Origin: Variovorax paradoxus
GTDB lineage: Bacteria; Pseudomonadota; Gammaproteobacteria; Burkholderiales; Burkholderiaceae_C
Direction: 5' to 3'
Length of the DNA stretch: 64,000 nucleotides
Assembly: GCF_030815855.1 (NCBI RefSeq)
Contig: NZ_JAUSXG010000001.1
Coordinates: 1,860,001-1,924,000, forward strand
Below the pieces are notes generated by a model, which was given only the letters and a program-made list of their open reading frames with translations, had not been told where the DNA came from and did not search any database. The number at the start of each line of letters is the position of its first letter. Positions within the stretch are counted from its first letter, which is position 1. Below are positions 61,131 through 64,000 of the stretch, in pieces. The position numbers and the translations under genes were made by a program.

Positions 61131-63560
61131 TCATTCGCCATAGGGAATCCAGATGTTCTTGACGTGGGTGGCATGCCGCAGAAACAGCGCGCCTTCGGCC
61201 GAGGCGGCGTCGTGCCAGTCGGTGGCCAGGCCGTGGTCGACCAGCGTGCGCTTGAGGTTGCCCACCGACAGGCGTTCGGCGTTGCGCGAGAGCTCCTTCG
61301 TGCCGAAGGTCCAGAGTGCATCGACGTCGTCGTGCTCGGCGAGCGTTTGCACAAGGCTCGCCGTGGGGCCGGTCACCAGGTTGATCACGCCGGCCGGCAG
61401 GTCGGAGGTTTCGAGCACCTGGTAGAAGTCGGTGGCCACCAACGGGTGCTTTTCGCTCGGCACGATCACCGTGCGGTTGCCCATGGCCATGAGCGGGGCG
61501 AACAGGCTCACGAAGGACAGCAGCGGTGCTTCGTCGGGGCACACCACGCCGACCACGCCGATGGGCTCGACGGTGGCGAGCGCCACGCCGCGCAGCGGCG
61601 GCACGTGCACCGTGCCTTCGTACTTGTCGGCCCAGGCGCCGTAGGCGAACAGGCGGCTCACCGAGGCCTCGACCTCGGCCTGCGCAGCAGGCGCGCCCAC
61701 GCCGGTCAGGCTGGCGATGCGCGCGGCGAATTCGTCGGCGCGGGCCGCGAGGTTTTCCGCGAGATAGTAGAGCGCCTGTGCGCGGCGGTGCGGCGTGGCG
61801 CTCGACCAGCTCGCGGCAGAGCGCGCGGCGGCGACGGCGTTGCGGATGTCCTTGCGGTTGCCCGTGCCGACCTCGCCGACGCGTTGCCCGTTCGGCGCGA
61901 ACACCGGGTGCGAGAGCTCGCCGTCCGGTCGCACCTGCTTGCCGCCGACGAATAGCTTGGCCGTGCGGTCGATGGCAGGCATCGTGGTCGAAGGCCTGGG
62001 CTGCGTCCGGGGCGCTTCGTTCGCGGCCTCCAGCGCGACAGCAGCGGTGCGCGGCTTGCGCTCCGCCCACGCACGCGGCTTTAAATATTCGTAGCAGCCC
62101 TCGCGCCCACCTTCGCGGCCGTAGCCCGATTCGCGGTAGCCGCCGAAGCCCACGCCCGCGTCGAACAGGTTGGTCGCGTTGACCCACACCACGCCGGCCA
62201 GCAGTTGCGGCGCGATGCCCAGCGCCAGCCCGATGGTTTCGCTCCACACGCTGGCCGCGAGACCGTAGCGCGTGTTGTTGGCCAGTGCCACGGCCTCGTC
62301 GGGCGTGCGGAAGGTCATCGTCACCAGCACCGGGCCGAAGATCTCCTCGTTCGCCACGGTTGATGCGGGGTGCACGTTGGTCAGGAGCGTCGGCGGGAAG
62401 AAGCTGCCGCCCGGCGGCAGCGCGCCCTGTGACTGATAGCAGCTCGCGCCTTCGCGCACACCGGCGGCCACCAGCGTGCGCACGCGCTCGAGCTGGGTGG
62501 AATCGATCAGGCTGCCCATGTCGATCGCCTTGTCCAGCGGCGAACCCACGCGCAGGCTCTGCATGCGGCGCTTCAGGCGCTCGATGAAGTCGGCCGCAAT
62601 GCCTTCCTGCAGCAGCAGCCGCGAGCCGGCGCAGCACACCTGGCCCTGGTTGAACCAGATGGCATCGACCACGCCTTCGACGGCCGCGTCGATGTCGGCA
62701 TCGTCGAACACGATGAAGGGCGACTTGCCGCCCAGTTCCAGCGTGAGCGATTTACCCGAGCCTGCGGTGGCTTCGCGGATGAGGCGGCCCACGTCGGTCG
62801 AGCCGGTGAAGGCGATCTTGTCGACGCCTGCGTGCGCGACCAGCGCCGCGCCGGTGCCGCCGTCGCCGGTCACCACGTTCAGCACGCCCGGCGGCAGGCC
62901 GGCTTGGGCGGCCAGTTCGGCAAAGAGCAGGGCGCTCAGCGGCGTGAGTTCGGCGGGCTTGAGCACCACCGTGTTGCCCAGCGCGAGCGCGGGCGCGATC
63001 TTCCACGCGAGCATCAGCAGCGGGAAGTTCCACGGAATGATCTGGCCAACCACGCCCAGCGGCACCTGGTCGGCGAACTCGCGTTCCTGCAACTGCGCCC
63101 ATCCGGCGTGGTGATAGAAGTGGCGCGCCACTAGCGGCACGTCCAGGTCGCGTGTCTCGCGGATCGGCTTGCCGTTGTCCAGTGCCTCGACCACCGCGAG
63201 CAGGCGTGCATGGCGTTGCACCATGCGCGCCATGGCGTAGAGATGGCGTGCGCGGCCGTGGCCGCCGAGCGCGAGCCAGCCGGGCTGCGCGGCGCGCGCT
63301 GCAGCAACGGCTGCATCCACGTCCTGCGCGGAACCCTGCGCGATGCCGGCCAGGCGCTGGGCGGTGGCGGGCTCGGCGGTGTCGAACTGCGCGCCGGCCG
63401 ATGCCGTGGTGAAGCGCCCGTCGATGAAGTGGCCGAAGCCCTCGGCATGGCGCGCGAGCCATTGGCGCGCGTCGGTGTCGCTCTCTGGCGCGGGGCCGTA
63501 GTCCATGGTATCGAAATAGCGTGCGACGCTGCTGTTGCTGTTGTTCTGGCTGCTGCTCAT
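61131..63560 (-). CDS. Two-domain aldehyde dehydrogenase (ALDH16-like)
   Basis: 809 residues. First domain (about 1-520) is a full ALDH: PWNFP, ELGGKSP with the general base Glu275, and FNQGQVCCAGSR with catalytic Cys309. The second (about 540-809) is a shortened ALDH domain with the dinucleotide fold but no Cys motif. This matches the ALDH16 family (about 800 residues), whose C-terminal domain is not catalytic. In a cluster with DeoC the substrate could be acetaldehyde, giving acetate. It lies 4 bases after deoC, so the two are co-transcribed. Confidence 0.9.
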   Translation of the reverse strand: MSSSQNNSNSSVARYFDTMDYGPAPESDTDARQWLARHAEGFGHFIDGRFTTASAGAQFDTAEPATAQRLAGIAQGSAQDVDAAVAAARAAQPGWLALGGHGRARHLYAMARMVQRHARLLAVVEALDNGKPIRETRDLDVPLVARHFYHHAGWAQLQEREFADQVPLGVVGQIIPWNFPLLMLAWKIAPALALGNTVVLKPAELTPLSALLFAELAAQAGLPPGVLNVVTGDGGTGAALVAHAGVDKIAFTGSTDVGRLIREATAGSGKSLTLELGGKSPFIVFDDADIDAAVEGVVDAIWFNQGQVCCAGSRLLLQEGIAADFIERLKRRMQSLRVGSPLDKAIDMGSLIDSTQLERVRTLVAAGVREGASCYQSQGALPPGGSFFPPTLLTNVHPASTVANEEIFGPVLVTMTFRTPDEAVALANNTRYGLAASVWSETIGLALGIAPQLLAGVVWVNATNLFDAGVGFGGYRESGYGREGGREGCYEYLKPRAWAERKPRTAAVALEAANEAPRTQPRPSTTMPAIDRTAKLFVGGKQVRPDGELSHPVFAPNGQRVGEVGTGNRKDIRNAVAAARSAASWSSATPHRRAQALYYLAENLAARADEFAARIASLTGVGAPAAQAEVEASVSRLFAYGAWADKYEGTVHVPPLRGVALATVEPIGVVGVVCPDEAPLLSFVSLFAPLMAMGNRTVIVPSEKHPLVATDFYQVLETSDLPAGVINLVTGPTASLVQTLAEHDDVDALWTFGTKELSRNAERLSVGNLKRTLVDHGLATDWHDAASAEGALFLRHATHVKNIWIPYGE

Positions 63561-63564
63561 CGGG

Positions 63565-64000
63565 TCATCCGATCGGGTGGCGGTTGAAGGCCGAGTAGCG
63601 GCCGGTGACGTGGTGCTCCAGCTGGCGCTCGATGTCGGCCAGCAGCGTGGAGGCGCCGATGCGGAACAGGTCGGGCTCGAGCCAAGCGCGGCCCAGCTCT
63701 TCCTTCATGAGCACCTGGTAATCGAGTGCAGTCTTGGCGGTGGAAACCCCACCGGCGGGCTTGTAGCCCACGCGAAATCCGGTGCGGGCTTCGTACTGGC
63801 GGATCATGCGCAGCATCACCAGCGTGACCAGCGGCGTCGCGTTCACGCCTTCCTTGCCGGTGGAGGTCTTGATGAAATCCGCGCCGGCCATCATGCAGAC
63901 CATCGAGGCCTTGGCCACGTTGCGCAGTGTCTTCAGTTCGCCCGTGGCAAGAATGGCCTTCACATGCGCATCGCCGGCCGCGCTGCGAAAGTCGCGCATC
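63565..64000 (-). CDS. deoC: Deoxyribose-phosphate aldolase, C-terminal part (5' end outside window)
   Basis: The frame is open to the window edge; the Met at 63999 is likely internal. Visible: KAILATGELKTLRNVAKASMVCMMAG, DFIKTSTGKEG with the Schiff-base Lys, and GYKPAGGVSTA with the second catalytic Lys, then the family's C-terminal helix region. Splits 2-deoxyribose 5-phosphate into glyceraldehyde 3-phosphate and acetaldehyde. The C-terminal extension after the barrel (ERQLEHHVTGRYSAFNRHPIG) is typical of the longer, eukaryote-like DeoC. First of the minus-strand cluster visible here. Confidence 0.92.
   Translation of the reverse strand, partial: MRDFRSAAGDAHVKAILATGELKTLRNVAKASMVCMMAGADFIKTSTGKEGVNATPLVTLVMLRMIRQYEARTGFRVGYKPAGGVSTAKTALDYQVLMKEELGRAWLEPDLFRIGASTLLADIERQLEHHVTGRYSAFNRHPIG

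Noticed and set aside
1..64000. CRISPR arrays, rRNA operons or an origin of replication
   Set aside because: No regularly spaced repeats, rRNA-like blocks or DnaA-box clusters were seen on reading the window.

Overview
The window is GC-rich and densely coded. It is typical of a Burkholderiales / Comamonadaceae chromosome, and Variovorax is the best guess. Pointers are four Bug-type (TctC-like) solute receptors, a tctCBA transporter, an adc-bdhA pair, a MocR regulator, many LysR regulators and two RbsA-type sugar importers. The genus rests on gene content and family memory, because no rRNA or marker gene is present.

Layout. 1-5.7 kb: end of a patatin-like lipase, acetoacetate decarboxylase, 3-hydroxybutyrate dehydrogenase, then tctC-tctB-tctA. 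5.7-20 kb: mostly single genes (MarR-GNAT fusion, YgiQ radical SAM protein, a CSD/DUF1294 pair that looks like one frameshifted gene, Bug receptor, CoA transferase, DECR-like reductase, GST, DUF488, PhoX, crotonase, DSD1-type PLP enzyme). 20-26.4 kb: two divergent regulator/enzyme pairs, aminotransferase/MocR (with a NUDIX gene coupled behind) and LysR/D-malate dehydrogenase followed by a Bug receptor. 26.4-38.9 kb: a ten-gene minus-strand operon for an unknown sugar or sugar acid, divergent from its own LysR gene. It holds a Bug receptor, PdxA2-like, RhmD-like dehydratase, UxaA-like, DHDPS-like aldolase, SMP-30 lactonase, a YncE-like propeller and a complete ABC importer.

39-54.8 kb is accessory and scarred. 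An intact IS5 element (39599-40754, 4-bp target duplication) sits exactly between the Shine-Dalgarno sequence and the start codon of a flavin reductase gene. A LysR stub, a DUF892/SDR chimeric relic and TPR-gene fragments lie nearby, together with small proteins that look like immunity factors (one WGR-like/DUF4303), a Kelch/Ig lipoprotein, a short LMW-PTP, an MFS/LysR pair and an IS3-family element without target duplication.

54.9-64 kb: a minus-strand cluster, deoC (cut by the window edge), a two-domain ALDH16-like aldehyde dehydrogenase, FucU/RbsD mutarotase, ribokinase-family kinase, permease, binding protein, two-domain ATPase and second permease. A perfect 20-bp LacI-type palindrome precedes the mutarotase gene. 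Together these form a plausible 2-deoxyribose (or deoxynucleoside sugar) pathway: import, phosphorylation, aldol cleavage by DeoC, and oxidation of the acetaldehyde by the ALDH. The substrate assignment is inferred.
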